DNA from: Gemmatimonadaceae bacterium
Lineage (GTDB): Bacteria; Gemmatimonadota; Gemmatimonadetes; Gemmatimonadales; Gemmatimonadaceae
Reading direction: 5' to 3'
Assembly (NCBI GenBank): GCA_020852815.1
Contig: JADZAN010000016.1
Coordinates: forward strand, 62,001 to 126,000
DNA: 64,000 nt
Notes under the pieces: model-generated
The model's database searches: none
What the model saw: the letters and a program-made list of their open reading frames with translations, nothing else
Told to the model about the DNA's origin: nothing
Program-made: the position numbers and the translations under genes
In this document: piece after piece, positions 16,777 through 26,300 of the stretch
Layout: each line of letters opens with the position of its first letter
How positions within the stretch are numbered: the stretch's first letter is position 1

Positions 16777-18011
16777 TCCTGGCGCAGGGCAGCGATGGGG
16801 TCGAGCCGCGCGGCGCGGCTGGCGGGGTAGATCCCCGCGACGATCCCGACGCCGGCGCCGAGGACGACGGCGGCGGGGATGGACCAGTAGGCGACGCCGG
16901 CGGGGAGCGGCGACACGGCGGCGATGAGCTTGGCGATGGCGATGCCTAACGCGATCCCGATGGCTGCGCCCAGCACGCTCAACGACGCCGCTTCCACCAG
17001 GAACTGCCGCATGATGTCGCGCCGCCGGGCGCCTAACGCCTTGCGGATCCCGATCTCGCGCGTGCGCTCGGCCACCGCCACCAGCATGATGTTCATGATC
17101 ACCAGCGCGCCGACGATGAGCCCAATGGCGGGCAGCGCGGTACCGAAGGCAATCAGCTTCCCCTTGAGCTCATTGAAGAACTGCATCGCCGTGGCCGACG
17201 ACTCGACGGTGAAGTTGTCCTTCTGCCCCGGCCCCAGGTGGCGAATGCCGCGCATCAGGGCGCGCACTTCCTCCATGGCCTCGTTGAGGATGACCGGGTT
17301 GGGCGACTGCACCACGAAGGCGCGCACGTCGCCGCGCGGATTGGTGACGCGCGCCAGCGACGAGGTGTACGGGGCAATCGCGAGGCGATCGAGCGAGAAG
17401 CCGAACACCGATCCCTGCGGCTCGATGACGCCGATCACCTGAAAGCTCGTCCCGCCCATGCGCAGTTCGCGCCCGAGCGGGTCGAGGCCGGGGAAGAAGT
17501 GCGTCGCCGCCTCCGAGCCGATCACGACCACCTTGCTCCCCAGCGTCACTTCCTGCGCCGTGAAGGCGCGGCCGGAGGAGAGCTTGTACTTCTTCAGCGT
17601 GAAGTACGTCTCCTCGGCGGTGACCGTTTGCACCTGCTTGGGGCGCGCGAACGGCGACGACGCGTAGGCAAACGTCATGTTCTCGATCGACGAGAGCATG
17701 CTGGCGGGAAGGACGGCGCGCACCTCGTCCACTTCGGACTTGTAGAGGCGCGGCCGGCGCTGCATCTCGCGCCACTCCGCCTCGGAGTGATCGCCAAACT
17801 CGCCGCCGGCGCGCCGCAGCGTGAACGTGTTCACTCCAAGCAGCGCGCCGGCAAAGTCCTCCTGCACATAGCGGCTCATCCCCTCCACGATGCTGACGAC
17901 GGCGATGAGGAACATGACGCCGATCATCACCCCGAGCAGGGTGAAGAAGCTCTTCAGCTTCTGGACGCGAATCTGGGCAAAGGCGAGCCGGACTGCCTCG
18001 AGAAACGGCAC
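16773..18011 (-). CDS. MacB/FtsX-type ABC permease, type B, first copy
   Basis: A 412-residue permease of subgroup B. I chose GTG 18011 because it gives the N-terminus VPFLEAVRLAFAQIRVQK, which lines up with the other type B permease, and avoids overlap with the ATPase gene that ends at 18034; an earlier ATG at 18086 would lie inside that gene. The periplasmic domain and the segment ERTREIGIRKALGARRRD are intact, ending ARLDPIAALRQE. Spacing from the ATPase stop is 22 bases. Two CGTTAGG words fall in its C-terminal part and carry TTA codons. Confidence 0.88.
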   Translation of the reverse strand: MPFLEAVRLAFAQIRVQKLKSFFTLLGVMIGVMFLIAVVSIVEGMSRYVQEDFAGALLGVNTFTLRRAGGEFGDHSEAEWREMQRRPRLYKSEVDEVRAVLPASMLSSIENMTFAYASSPFARPKQVQTVTAEETYFTLKKYKLSSGRAFTAQEVTLGSKVVVIGSEAATHFFPGLDPLGRELRMGGTSFQVIGVIEPQGSVFGFSLDRLAIAPYTSSLARVTNPRGDVRAFVVQSPNPVILNEAMEEVRALMRGIRHLGPGQKDNFTVESSATAMQFFNELKGKLIAFGTALPAIGLIVGALVIMNIMLVAVAERTREIGIRKALGARRRDIMRQFLVEAASLSVLGAAIGIALGIAIAKLIAAVSPLPAGVAYWSIPAAVVLGAGVGIVAGIYPASRAARLDPIAALRQE

Positions 18012-18033
18012 GAGAGGGCGGGGACGGCCGGGT

Positions 18034-18858
18034 CTACTGGATGCCCATCGACTGCTTGAACGCCGAGCGACGATCGTCGCTGGCAATCACGCCGTCGCGC
18101 AGCACCACCACGCGACGCGCATGCGCCGCGATGTCCGGCTCGTGCGTGACCATGATGACGGTCTGCCCCGAGTCGGCGAGGCTTTCGAAGACGCGCATGA
18201 TCTCCTCCGACGTGGCCGAGTCGAGGTTACCGGTCGGTTCGTCGGCCAGGAGGATGGACGGGTTGTTGACCAGGGCGCGCGCAATGGCGACGCGCTGGCG
18301 CTGGCCGCCGGAGAGTTCGTTGGGGCGGTGGTGCATGCGCGTCTCGAGTTGCACCTGCTCCAGCGCCTTCTTCGCCCGCCGCTTGCGCTCGTCGGACGAG
18401 ATGCCGGCGTAGACGAGCGGCAACTCGACGTTGTGCAGCGCCGTGGCGCGCGGGAGGAGGTTGAACGTCTGGAAGACGAAGCCGATCTCCTTGTTGCGCA
18501 CGCGGGCCAGCTCGTCGTCGCTCATCTTCGAGACCATCATCCCGTTGAGCCAGTACTCGCCGGCGGTGGGAGTGTCGAGGCAACCGATGAGGTTCATCAG
18601 CGTCGACTTGCCCGAACCCGACGGGCCCATGATGGCCACGTACTCGTTGCGCCGGATCGCGAGGTCGACGCCGCGGAGGGCGCGGACCACCTCGCCCCCC
18701 ATGTCGTACTCGCGCTTGAGCCCGCGCGTCACGATGACCCAGTCCTTGCCCGGCGTCTCGCCGGGCGACATGACGACCGCCTGCCGTTCCGCCGTCGAGC
18801 TGAGAGGGTGCTCGCCCGTGGTGCTCAGTCGCCCGTCGCCGCCGTGGATGTCGCTCAC
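18034..18858 (-). CDS. MacB/LolD-type ABC ATPase of the export operon
   Basis: A 274-residue cytoplasmic ATPase of the MacB/LolD/FtsE branch: Walker [11 protein letters not shown]-loop VFQTFNLLP, signature [15 protein letters not shown], Walker [13 protein letters not shown] and switch VTHEPD. About 40 extra residues precede the core domain. Start is GTG 18858, overlapping the adaptor gene stop by GTGA. It is the only ATPase in an operon with four permeases, so it probably serves both permease pairs. Confidence 0.93.
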   Translation of the reverse strand: MSDIHGGDGRLSTTGEHPLSSTAERQAVVMSPGETPGKDWVIVTRGLKREYDMGGEVVRALRGVDLAIRRNEYVAIMGPSGSGKSTLMNLIGCLDTPTAGEYWLNGMMVSKMSDDELARVRNKEIGFVFQTFNLLPRATALHNVELPLVYAGISSDERKRRAKKALEQVQLETRMHHRPNELSGGQRQRVAIARALVNNPSILLADEPTGNLDSATSEEIMRVFESLADSGQTVIMVTHEPDIAAHARRVVVLRDGVIASDDRRSAFKQSMGIQ

Positions 18859-20138
18859 GTCTTCGCTCCCGTCTCGGTCTTCTTGTCCTTGTCGGGCTTG
18901 GGCTCCTTGACCAAGGCCCCATCCTTCAACTCGCGAATGGCCTGGTAGGTGCCACCCACGATCTTCTCGCCGTCCTTCACGCCGGTGACGACCTCGAAGT
19001 ACTTGTCGCCGGCAATCCCGACCTTAACGGGGCGGAAGGTGACTTTGTTGTCGGTCCCGACGATGAACACGCCCTCGGCGTCCTTCTTCCCCACTTCCTT
19101 CTTCTTCGCCTGTCCGGGGGCGCCCGCGGTGTCGGCGCTCAGCTCCTCGTTCTCGCGCACCGTGAGGGCGATGATCGGGATGGTGAGGACCTGTGTCCGC
19201 GTATCAGTCACGATCTTGGCGGTGGCCGAGAAGTCCGGGCGCGTCTCGGCGGGCGGGTTCACCAGGCGGATCTTCACCTCGTAGTCGATTGCCTGCTCCG
19301 TGCTGCTGGAGGCGGCGGCGGTCGCCTTGACCGAGCTGTTGGAGATCTCGACCACCTTGCCGACGAAGGTCGTGTCGGGGAAGGCGTCGATCTGGATGAC
19401 GGCGGAGTCGCCGAGCGAGATGCGCGCGACGTCGGTCTCGTCGACCTTCACCTTCGTCTCGAAGACCGAGAGGTCGGCGATGGTGAGGAGCGTGGCCGCA
19501 TCCTTGTTGAACGTTCCCGGGACGGCGGTCTCGCCCTGCTCGACGGCGAGCCGGGTGATCTTCCCCGTCATCGGGGCGAGGATCGTGGTGCGCGCCAGGT
19601 TGCTGCGCGCCTCGCGGAGCGACGCGGCCGACTGGTCGGCGTTCTGGTTGGCCGACTCCAGGAGCGCGGTGTTCACTTCCACCGCCGTCTTGAGCTGCTC
19701 CAGCGACTCGTCGGAGATGAGCGCCGCGTTGGTCTTCTTGATCTCCATCGAGCGGTCGTAATTGCGCTCGGCCTGGAGGAGGTTGGCCTTGGCCTGTGCG
19801 GCCGAAGCCTTGGCCGACGCCACCGCGGCCTCGGCGCGCTGCACCGCGGCCTGGTATTGCGCCGGGTCGATCTCGAGGAGGAACTGCCCCTTCTTCACGA
19901 CCTCGCCTTCCTTGACCGCCAGGCGCACGATGCGTCCGGAGATGTCGGCGGCGACGTCGACCTTGGTCACCGGTTGCACCTGGCCGCTAGCGGTCACCGA
20001 GGCCACGAGGTCGCGCTTCTGCACGGTTTCCATGCGGACTTCGGTCGCCTTGTCGCCGCTCCTGGCCTTGGCGGCAAGCGCACCGCCCACGGCCGCGACG
20101 ACCACGATCCCCAGTCCCCACTTCATGCCTTTGCTCAT
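18855..20138 (-). CDS. Periplasmic adaptor (membrane fusion) protein, MacA/HlyD family
   Basis: This 427-residue protein links the inner-membrane permeases to the TolC channel. It has an N-terminal membrane anchor (about residues 7-23), a lipoyl-like half ([21 protein letters not shown]), a long alpha-helical hairpin rich in Ala, Glu and Gln (about residues 95-185), the second lipoyl half ([16 protein letters not shown]), and a beta-barrel/membrane-proximal region. A lysine-rich insert near residues 335-355 and a Lys/Asp-rich tail are unusual but compatible. It starts 15 bases after tolC with an AGGA-type site upstream. Confidence 0.92.
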   Translation of the reverse strand: MSKGMKWGLGIVVVAAVGGALAAKARSGDKATEVRMETVQKRDLVASVTASGQVQPVTKVDVAADISGRIVRLAVKEGEVVKKGQFLLEIDPAQYQAAVQRAEAAVASAKASAAQAKANLLQAERNYDRSMEIKKTNAALISDESLEQLKTAVEVNTALLESANQNADQSAASLREARSNLARTTILAPMTGKITRLAVEQGETAVPGTFNKDAATLLTIADLSVFETKVKVDETDVARISLGDSAVIQIDAFPDTTFVGKVVEISNSSVKATAAASSSTEQAIDYEVKIRLVNPPAETRPDFSATAKIVTDTRTQVLTIPIIALTVRENEELSADTAGAPGQAKKKEVGKKDAEGVFIVGTDNKVTFRPVKVGIAGDKYFEVVTGVKDGEKIVGGTYQAIRELKDGALVKEPKPDKDKKTETGAKT

Positions 20139-20153
20139 TGCACTCGTCCTCGG

Positions 20154-21635
20154 TTAGCGAAGCGCCCGGCCCACCGCGGACTCGAGCGCGGCGAAAGCCT
20201 TGTGATAGTCGTAGATCGCATTGATGCGATCGGTCTCGGCGCGCTCGTAGTCACTGCGCGCCTGGGTCACGTCCACGAAGGTGTTGGCTCCCACGCGAAA
20301 GCGCTCCTGCGCCAGCGCCAGCGCCTCGCGCGCGGCCACGGTGTTCTGTTCCTGCAGGCGGACGGTCTGGTACGCGGTGACCAGGTTGCGATGCGCCGAA
20401 GTCACGTCGGCGGTGAGCTTGAGCTCCTGGTCGCGCACGCGGTAACGCGCGTCGTTGCGGCTGGCGGCCGCTTCCTGGATCCGCTGCTCGCGCGTGAAGC
20501 CGTCGAAGATTGGCAGCGAGAGCTGCGCCGAGAGCTGCAACGGCGAGCGCGTCATCTTGAACGGGAACTGCGCGTTCGCGTCGCGCATGGCCGCGGCCAT
20601 CGCGTCGGTAAAGACGATCGCGCCGCATTGCTGGAGAATGCTCGGCAGCCCGGCGCCGCGGCGCAGCGAATCCTGCGAAAGGCAGGACTTCTGCTGGGCG
20701 AGGGCGCTGGCCCGCGAGTCGTTGATGCTCCCGTCGATGTTGCGCAGTTGCTGCGAGAAACCGCTCACGCCCGAGCTGAGCGCGAGCGACGGGAAGTACG
20801 CCGAGCGCGCGCTCGACACCTGGATGTCACTCGCCCGCTCGCGCGAGCGCAGCGCCTGCAGCGCCGGGTTCCCGCTGCGCGCCTGCCCCAGCAGCGCCTG
20901 CAGCTCGAGCTTGGGCTCCTCGACCGTGAACTGCGAGGTGAGCGTCACCCCCGCCGGCTGCTCCACGCCGATCTGCTGGAACAACCGGAGCTTCTCCACC
21001 TCCACCGCATTGCGCTCGCGCAGCACCGCCACCTGCTGCTGCCCCACCTGCACCTCGGCGCGCCGCACGTCGAGCGAAGTGGCCGCCCCCACCTGCTGCC
21101 GCGCGCGGGCCAGCTCCAGCTGCGCCTGCGTGGACCGAAGCAGCGTGTCCTGGAACGCCGCGCGCGCCTGCGCCTGCAGCACGCTCAGGTACTGCGTCAT
21201 CACGTTGCTGCGCAGCGTCGCCTCGGCGCTCGACATCTCCGACTCCGCCGCCGACAGGTTGGCGGCTTGCTGCTTGCGCGCCAACCACGTGGCCGCGCTG
21301 ATCGCCAGGTCGACCCCGATGTCGGCGCTCGAGGAGAGGACGTCCGAGGTGGAACCGAAGGCCTGACCGGCGAAGAACTGCTGGCGCCCTTCGCGGTAGC
21401 TCGAGCCGAACGACGTACGCACCGACGGAAGGAGCTGCCCCCTGGCCGCTCGCAGCGCCGCGGCTGCGCGCTGCCGGTTGGAACCCGTCTGCAGGTAGGT
21501 GGGGTTGTTGCGGACTGCCAGACGGATCGCTTCGTCGAGCGTAAGCACAGGACCGCTCGCCTGAGGCGCCTGGGCCACCGCCTGGGACAGGGGCGCCGCG
21601 CCAAGGAAGAGCAGGGTGCAGATCAATCGTCGCAT
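20154..21635 (-). CDS. TolC family outer-membrane efflux protein
   Basis: A 493-residue outer-membrane channel subunit. It starts with a signal peptide (cleavage probably after AVAQA, near residue 22), followed by LTLDEAIRLAVRNNP, the TolC family opening, and two long coiled-coil repeats typical of the trimeric alpha-barrel. A loop containing three cysteines (near residues 313-340) is an oddity. First gene of the export operon with the adaptor, ATPase and four permeases in the same direction. Confidence 0.92.
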   Translation of the reverse strand: MRRLICTLLFLGAAPLSQAVAQAPQASGPVLTLDEAIRLAVRNNPTYLQTGSNRQRAAAALRAARGQLLPSVRTSFGSSYREGRQQFFAGQAFGSTSDVLSSSADIGVDLAISAATWLARKQQAANLSAAESEMSSAEATLRSNVMTQYLSVLQAQARAAFQDTLLRSTQAQLELARARQQVGAATSLDVRRAEVQVGQQQVAVLRERNAVEVEKLRLFQQIGVEQPAGVTLTSQFTVEEPKLELQALLGQARSGNPALQALRSRERASDIQVSSARSAYFPSLALSSGVSGFSQQLRNIDGSINDSRASALAQQKSCLSQDSLRRGAGLPSILQQCGAIVFTDAMAAAMRDANAQFPFKMTRSPLQLSAQLSLPIFDGFTREQRIQEAAASRNDARYRVRDQELKLTADVTSAHRNLVTAYQTVRLQEQNTVAAREALALAQERFRVGANTFVDVTQARSDYERAETDRINAIYDYHKAFAALESAVGRALR

Positions 21636-21706
21636 GGAATGCCGGAGCGAAGGGGTGGTGAAGTCTGCTGCCTGTACGGCGCAGGAAAATGCAGGGTTTC
21701 AACGAC

Positions 21707-21731
21707 AACGCTCCGCGCGACGCGGAGCGTT
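21707..21731. terminator. Perfect 11-bp hairpin between secreted protein gene and tolC
   Basis: AACGCTCCGCG and CGCGGAGCGTT form a perfect stem around a CGA loop. It lies 75 bases after the end of the upstream minus-strand gene and about 70 bases before the tolC start. There is no T-run, so it may be a terminator of the upstream gene or an operator/attenuator of the tolC operon. Confidence 0.55.
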
Positions 21732-21805
21732 GGGTTGGACATCGGCCAGGCGCCCGATCGTTGACGTGGTGCCGCCGGCGTCGTGCCGCGCCCGGTCGCG
21801 ATCGG

Positions 21806-22558
21806 CTACGGCGCGGGCGGGTCGTCGCGCAGGGCGACGAGGTTGCGCGACGGGATCGCGACCTTGAGCACGCGCCCCTTGGCGTCGACCCAGAGTTCGC
21901 GCGCGTCGCCGCTTGGCTCGGTCAGCGTGATGTGGCGCGCGTCGACGTCCTTGGTCCCGATCGTCACCCGGTCGGAGCCCGCGTTCGAGATCTTGAGCAC
22001 GAGTTGCACGTTGCGGCGCGGGACGACGATGGCCACGCTGGTCGCGTTGCTCCGGCGCGCCACGAAGAAGTACTGGTGGAAGACGTCGTCGTCGAGAATC
22101 AGGGCGCCGTCGGTGACGATGTACTCCTTGGCCGACTCGCCGCGCGCGTTGTTGATGCGCGCACTCACCCGCCCGCGCGTGATTTTCCCGCTCCAGCGTT
22201 CCGAGCCGGCGGTGCTCCCCCGGCTCTCCACCTGATAGTCGGATGGGGCACCCAGCGAGTCGGAGTGCAGGGCGGGGGTCAACCGCCGGTCGCCGAAGAC
22301 GACCGTGGCGCGCGCCACGTACTCGAGCGCTCCGCTTGCCCCGGGTGTCCCCTCGATCCGGAAGTCCTCACGCCCCGTGCGCATGTTCCCCACGGTGATC
22401 GTGAAGCTCCCCTGGTCGATGATCTGGGCGCTCTGCGCGGACGAGTTCGACGGAGCAAGGAGCGCCGCCGACGCAACGAGGAGCGCCGCCGGGGTGAACG
22501 GAACGGCGCCGGCCGGCACGAGACGCAGGGCGCGAAGCCCGAAGTGTCGAATGATCAT
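21806..22558 (-). CDS. Secreted protein of unknown function
   Basis: I do not recognise the family. The 250-residue protein starts at ATG 22558 with a long basic-hydrophobic signal peptide (cleavage near NSSAQSAQ, about residues 40-43). The mature part is beta-rich with no cysteine or clear active-site motif; repeated phrases such as GSFTITVGN, LILDDDVFHQYFFVARR and GRVLKVAIPSRNLVALRD suggest a periplasmic beta-sheet protein. The last block resembles the end of secreted proteins that bind or carry lipid-like groups, but this is weak. It is encoded between creatininase and the tolC operon with its own possible terminator. Confidence 0.75.
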   Translation of the reverse strand: MIIRHFGLRALRLVPAGAVPFTPAALLVASAALLAPSNSSAQSAQIIDQGSFTITVGNMRTGREDFRIEGTPGASGALEYVARATVVFGDRRLTPALHSDSLGAPSDYQVESRGSTAGSERWSGKITRGRVSARINNARGESAKEYIVTDGALILDDDVFHQYFFVARRSNATSVAIVVPRRNVQLVLKISNAGSDRVTIGTKDVDARHITLTEPSGDARELWVDAKGRVLKVAIPSRNLVALRDDPPAP

Positions 22559-22618
22559 GGCAGTAAGATAGTACCCCGTCCCTGCAGACCCGTTCATCCC
22601 ATTCGGTCGTCACCCGCT

Positions 22619-23365
22619 TCAGTCGTCGGCGCTCGGCGGGGCGAGGAGGATCCGGTCGCGGATGCGGGAGTAGATGCGGGCGTAGATCGCCTTTCCGGTC
22701 TCGGCGCTTGCCAGCGATGGGCGCCCGATGGAGCCGGCGCTCCCCCGCGGGACCCTGAGTGACTGGCGCCGGTATCGCCCAAGCGCCTCAGGGGTGATCA
22801 TATAGTCCTGCGCCAATTCCATCTTCACCAGCGCGGGGGCCAGGTACAGCAGGAGCGAGGTATCGACCTCGTCGCCGTGCAACGGCCCCACCCCGCTCAC
22901 CGTCAGGTCGGAGAGATTGATCGCGAGGATGTCGACCACCCGCACCCGCGCCCCCTTGGTGATGACCGTCGACAGCGCTTCCTGATGTCCCTCGTGCCCG
23001 TGGGCGGTCAGGAAGACGAACTCGCGAACGCCCCCGGCCTCCCAGGCGTCGGTGAGGTCGTTGAGCGCGCGCAGGAGTGTCTTGCGCCGGAGCGTGGCGT
23101 TGCCGGGTACGACGCGCTCATGATCGGAGTTGACCCCGTACTCGACCGTTGGCGCGCGCAGCAGTCGCAACTCCGCCGAGAGATCGTCGGCGAGCCGGTC
23201 GACGATGATCGTATCGACCCCCATCGGCAGGTGAGGACCGTGCTGCTCGCATGTCCCGACCGGGATCAGGAGACGGGGATCACGCCCGAGCACCTCCGCC
23301 ACTTCGTCCGGGCGGAGTTCCTTGAGGCGAAGCGGATGGGAATACCCTGTTGGATCGGGGAGCAT
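22619..23365 (-). CDS. Creatininase-family amidohydrolase
   Basis: Members of this metal-dependent family hydrolyse small cyclic or formyl amides (creatinine, FAPy in riboflavin biosynthesis, mycofactocin precursor). The 248-residue protein has the metal site PVGTCEQHGPHLPMGVDT, NSDHERVVPGNATL, FLTAHGHEGH and GDEVDTSL, so the core looks complete. The true substrate is not deducible. Its start ATG (23365-23363) shares two bases with the ATG of the divergent sensor kinase gene, so there is no space for separate promoters between the coding regions. Confidence 0.88.
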   Translation of the reverse strand: MLPDPTGYSHPLRLKELRPDEVAEVLGRDPRLLIPVGTCEQHGPHLPMGVDTIIVDRLADDLSAELRLLRAPTVEYGVNSDHERVVPGNATLRRKTLLRALNDLTDAWEAGGVREFVFLTAHGHEGHQEALSTVITKGARVRVVDILAINLSDLTVSGVGPLHGDEVDTSLLLYLAPALVKMELAQDYMITPEALGRYRRQSLRVPRGSAGSIGRPSLASAETGKAIYARIYSRIRDRILLAPPSADD

Positions 23366-26300
23366 GTCGTCGGCATCGGGTGAACGCGCCTCGAGCGCGT
23401 CCGCGGCACTCCGGGATCGCGTGACGAACCTGGCGTGGCTGGCGAGCACGGCGGGCGCCATCGCGCTCGGCGGGTGGTGGCTGCGCTCGTGGGGCGAACC
23501 TTATCTCATCGCCACGTCGGGAGCCATCGCCGTCTCCCTGTTCCTGGTCGTGGTGGCGCGCGGCGGGCGCCGACTCCCCATGGTGACGGCGGTTGCGGCG
23601 CTGGCCTGGTTCGCGGCCCAGGGGTGGCTCGCTCGCCGCGACTTCCACCGGCTCGACACCGATTGGGCGGGATACGAGGGCGAGCGGGCCGAGCGCGCGG
23701 AGGCCGCTTTTGGCTCGGCGGTCGCGACCGACCTCGAGACGTTGGCGGCGGCGGCGGCGCGCGCGCTGGACATTCCGTCCGATGTGTCGGCGCGCTTTGG
23801 CCGTCTCGAGGACGAGCTGCCGTCGCGCGCGTTGGGGGAGACGTCGGCGGTGGTGTTCGAGGGTGAGCTCGAACTCGCCTGGATGGGGCCCGTGCGCATC
23901 GCGGTCGATTCGCTCACCGCCCCCACCGGCGTGGCGTGGAGCGAGTTCTACACGGTCGCCTATGCCACGGCATCGCGCGGCGCGCGACGCGCCGTGATGA
24001 TGCGCGTCCTGGCCGCGGCGCCGCCGGCTGACCGCCTGGCGCCGAGCATGGCCGGGATCCTGTCGGTGCGCGAGGAAGTGGGCGCGCTGACGTTGTTGCG
24101 CGCGTCGGGGGAGGGCTTTCACCAGGTGGCGGCCGGCGCGCTCTCCTCGCTCTGGGTCAAGGCCGAGCTGCTGGGGGTGGGACCGGCCCGCCTGCGCGTG
24201 GAGGAGCGCACGCGGTTGCAGGGGGCAATGGCGATCGCCGTGGCGCTGCTGGCCCTCCTGGCGGTGGCGTGGCGGCGTCCCGCGCCGGCGTGGCGCCGCT
24301 TCGCCACGTTAGGCGTGGCACTCGCCCTGGTGTGGCGGCTCCCGCTGTCGTCGCTCTCGAACAGCATTCCCGCCTTCGATCCATCGTTCTTCTACTCGGC
24401 CAGCGGCGGGGCATTTACCGCCAGCGTGGGGGCATTGGCGCTGGCGGGGGCCATCGCCGTCCTCGCGGTCTTCGCCGTACGGCGGCTGCGGGGCGGGAGA
24501 TTGTCGCGCTGGCTCGCGCCGCTGGTGGTGATGGCAATCGCCTCGTTAGGTCCCTTCCTCCTGCGGGACCTGGCGCGCGGGATCACCCCGCCGTCGCGCG
24601 GGATTCCCGTGACGCTCTGGGTGGCATGGGAGGTGGCGCTCTTCCTCGTCGCCACGGCATTGCTGCTGGCGATGGTCCGCGCCGGGCGACTCGTCCTCGG
24701 CGCCACGCGTGGCGTCTCGCCCGTCGTTGCCCCGGCGCTGGCCGCGGCGGCGGCGGTCGCGGCCCCCGTCTTGTGGAGCGCCCCCGGGCGGTGGCCCGGA
24801 TGGTATCCCGCGGTGTGGATCGTGTCGCTGGCCGCGCTGGCACTGGCACGGCGCACGCGCGGCTACTTCCTCTACGCCTCGTTTGTCGCCGCCTGCGGCG
24901 CCGCCACCCTCGTGTGGGGCTCGGTGTCACGCGAACGCGTGCGGCTGGCGGAGCGCGACATGCGCGGGTTGACCGTGGCCGACTCGGAAACGGAGCGACT
25001 GCTCATGCGGCTCGCCCAGTCGCTGCAGCAGACGCCACCGCCGCGCACGCGCGTCGACCTCCTGCGCCTCTACATCGCCTCGGACCTCGCGGCCTCCGGC
25101 AATCCGATGGAGCTGGCCACGTGGCGCGCCGGATTGGAGCTCCCCGATGCCGAGCTTGTGGTGGCGGACTTCGAGCGGCGTGCGGAGGGGGAGCGCGACG
25201 CCGTCGCCGAGGCGGCTTCCAGCGGCCGCGCCGTCGTTCGCGGCATGTCGTCGGGGCAGGGCGTGCAGCTGGTGCTGGCGGCCCCGGTGGACTCCGAGCA
25301 TGTGGTCACGGTCGTCGTCTCGCCGCGCACGCGCCTCATTGCCGACGATCCCTTCGCCTCGCTGCTCGGCCTCGATGCCCCCAACATCGTCGAACCGCCG
25401 TATCGCCTGGCGGTGGCCTCGCTCGCCATCGATGCGCAACTGGACGAGTCGCCGCAGTGGGTGCGGCTGGGCGATGAGTTGCACGGGGACTGGCGCGTGG
25501 GCGGGGCGCGCGGCTTCGTGCGCGCCCACGTGGAGGTGGAACTGCGATCGCTCGATGCGCTGGTGCAGCGCGGCGCACTCCTCGTGCTGGTCGACCTGCT
25601 GGTCGTGATTGCCCTGTGGACGCTGGCCGCTGCGGCTGACGGCGCCCTGTGGCGGTGGGCGCGCATTCGGCTGCGTCGGTGGCATGCGTCGTATCGCACG
25701 CGCCTGACGGCCGCGGTCTTCGTGGCCTTCATCCTCCCGGCCGCGGCCTTTGCCATCTGGACATACCGTCGGCTGCAAGACGAGGATCAGCTCTCGCGCG
25801 AGCTCCTGGTGCGCGAGACGCTGCGCGCCGTGGCCGCCACCAGCGACCTGGGGCGGTTGTCGCAGGAGGGTGACCGGCTCGACACGCCGCTCTTCCTGTA
25901 CAACGGCGGCCGCCTCACGAGGTCGAGCGACGAGCTGTACGACGCGCTGGTGCCGCTGGGGCGCTACCTGGACCCGGTGGCGGCGCAGGGCGTGGCGTTA
26001 GGCGACGAGGTGGCGGCCAGCCGCCGCATCACCGTGGGCGGGATCACCACGCTCGTGGGGTATCGCGTGCTGATGGATACGCGCGCCGAGCGGATCATCC
26101 TCGCCGCGCCGGCGCGGCGGAGCGAGCAGACGCTCGAGCGACAGCACAGCGATCTTGGCGTCCTCGTCGCCTTTGCCACGGCCTTGGGGGCGCTGGCCGC
26201 GCTCTGGCTCAGCGGGGTGGTGGCCCGCGGCTTCGCCGCGCCCATCGGGGCGTTGCGTGACGCCGCGATCGACGTGGCGGAGGGGCGCGTCGCGCTCCCC

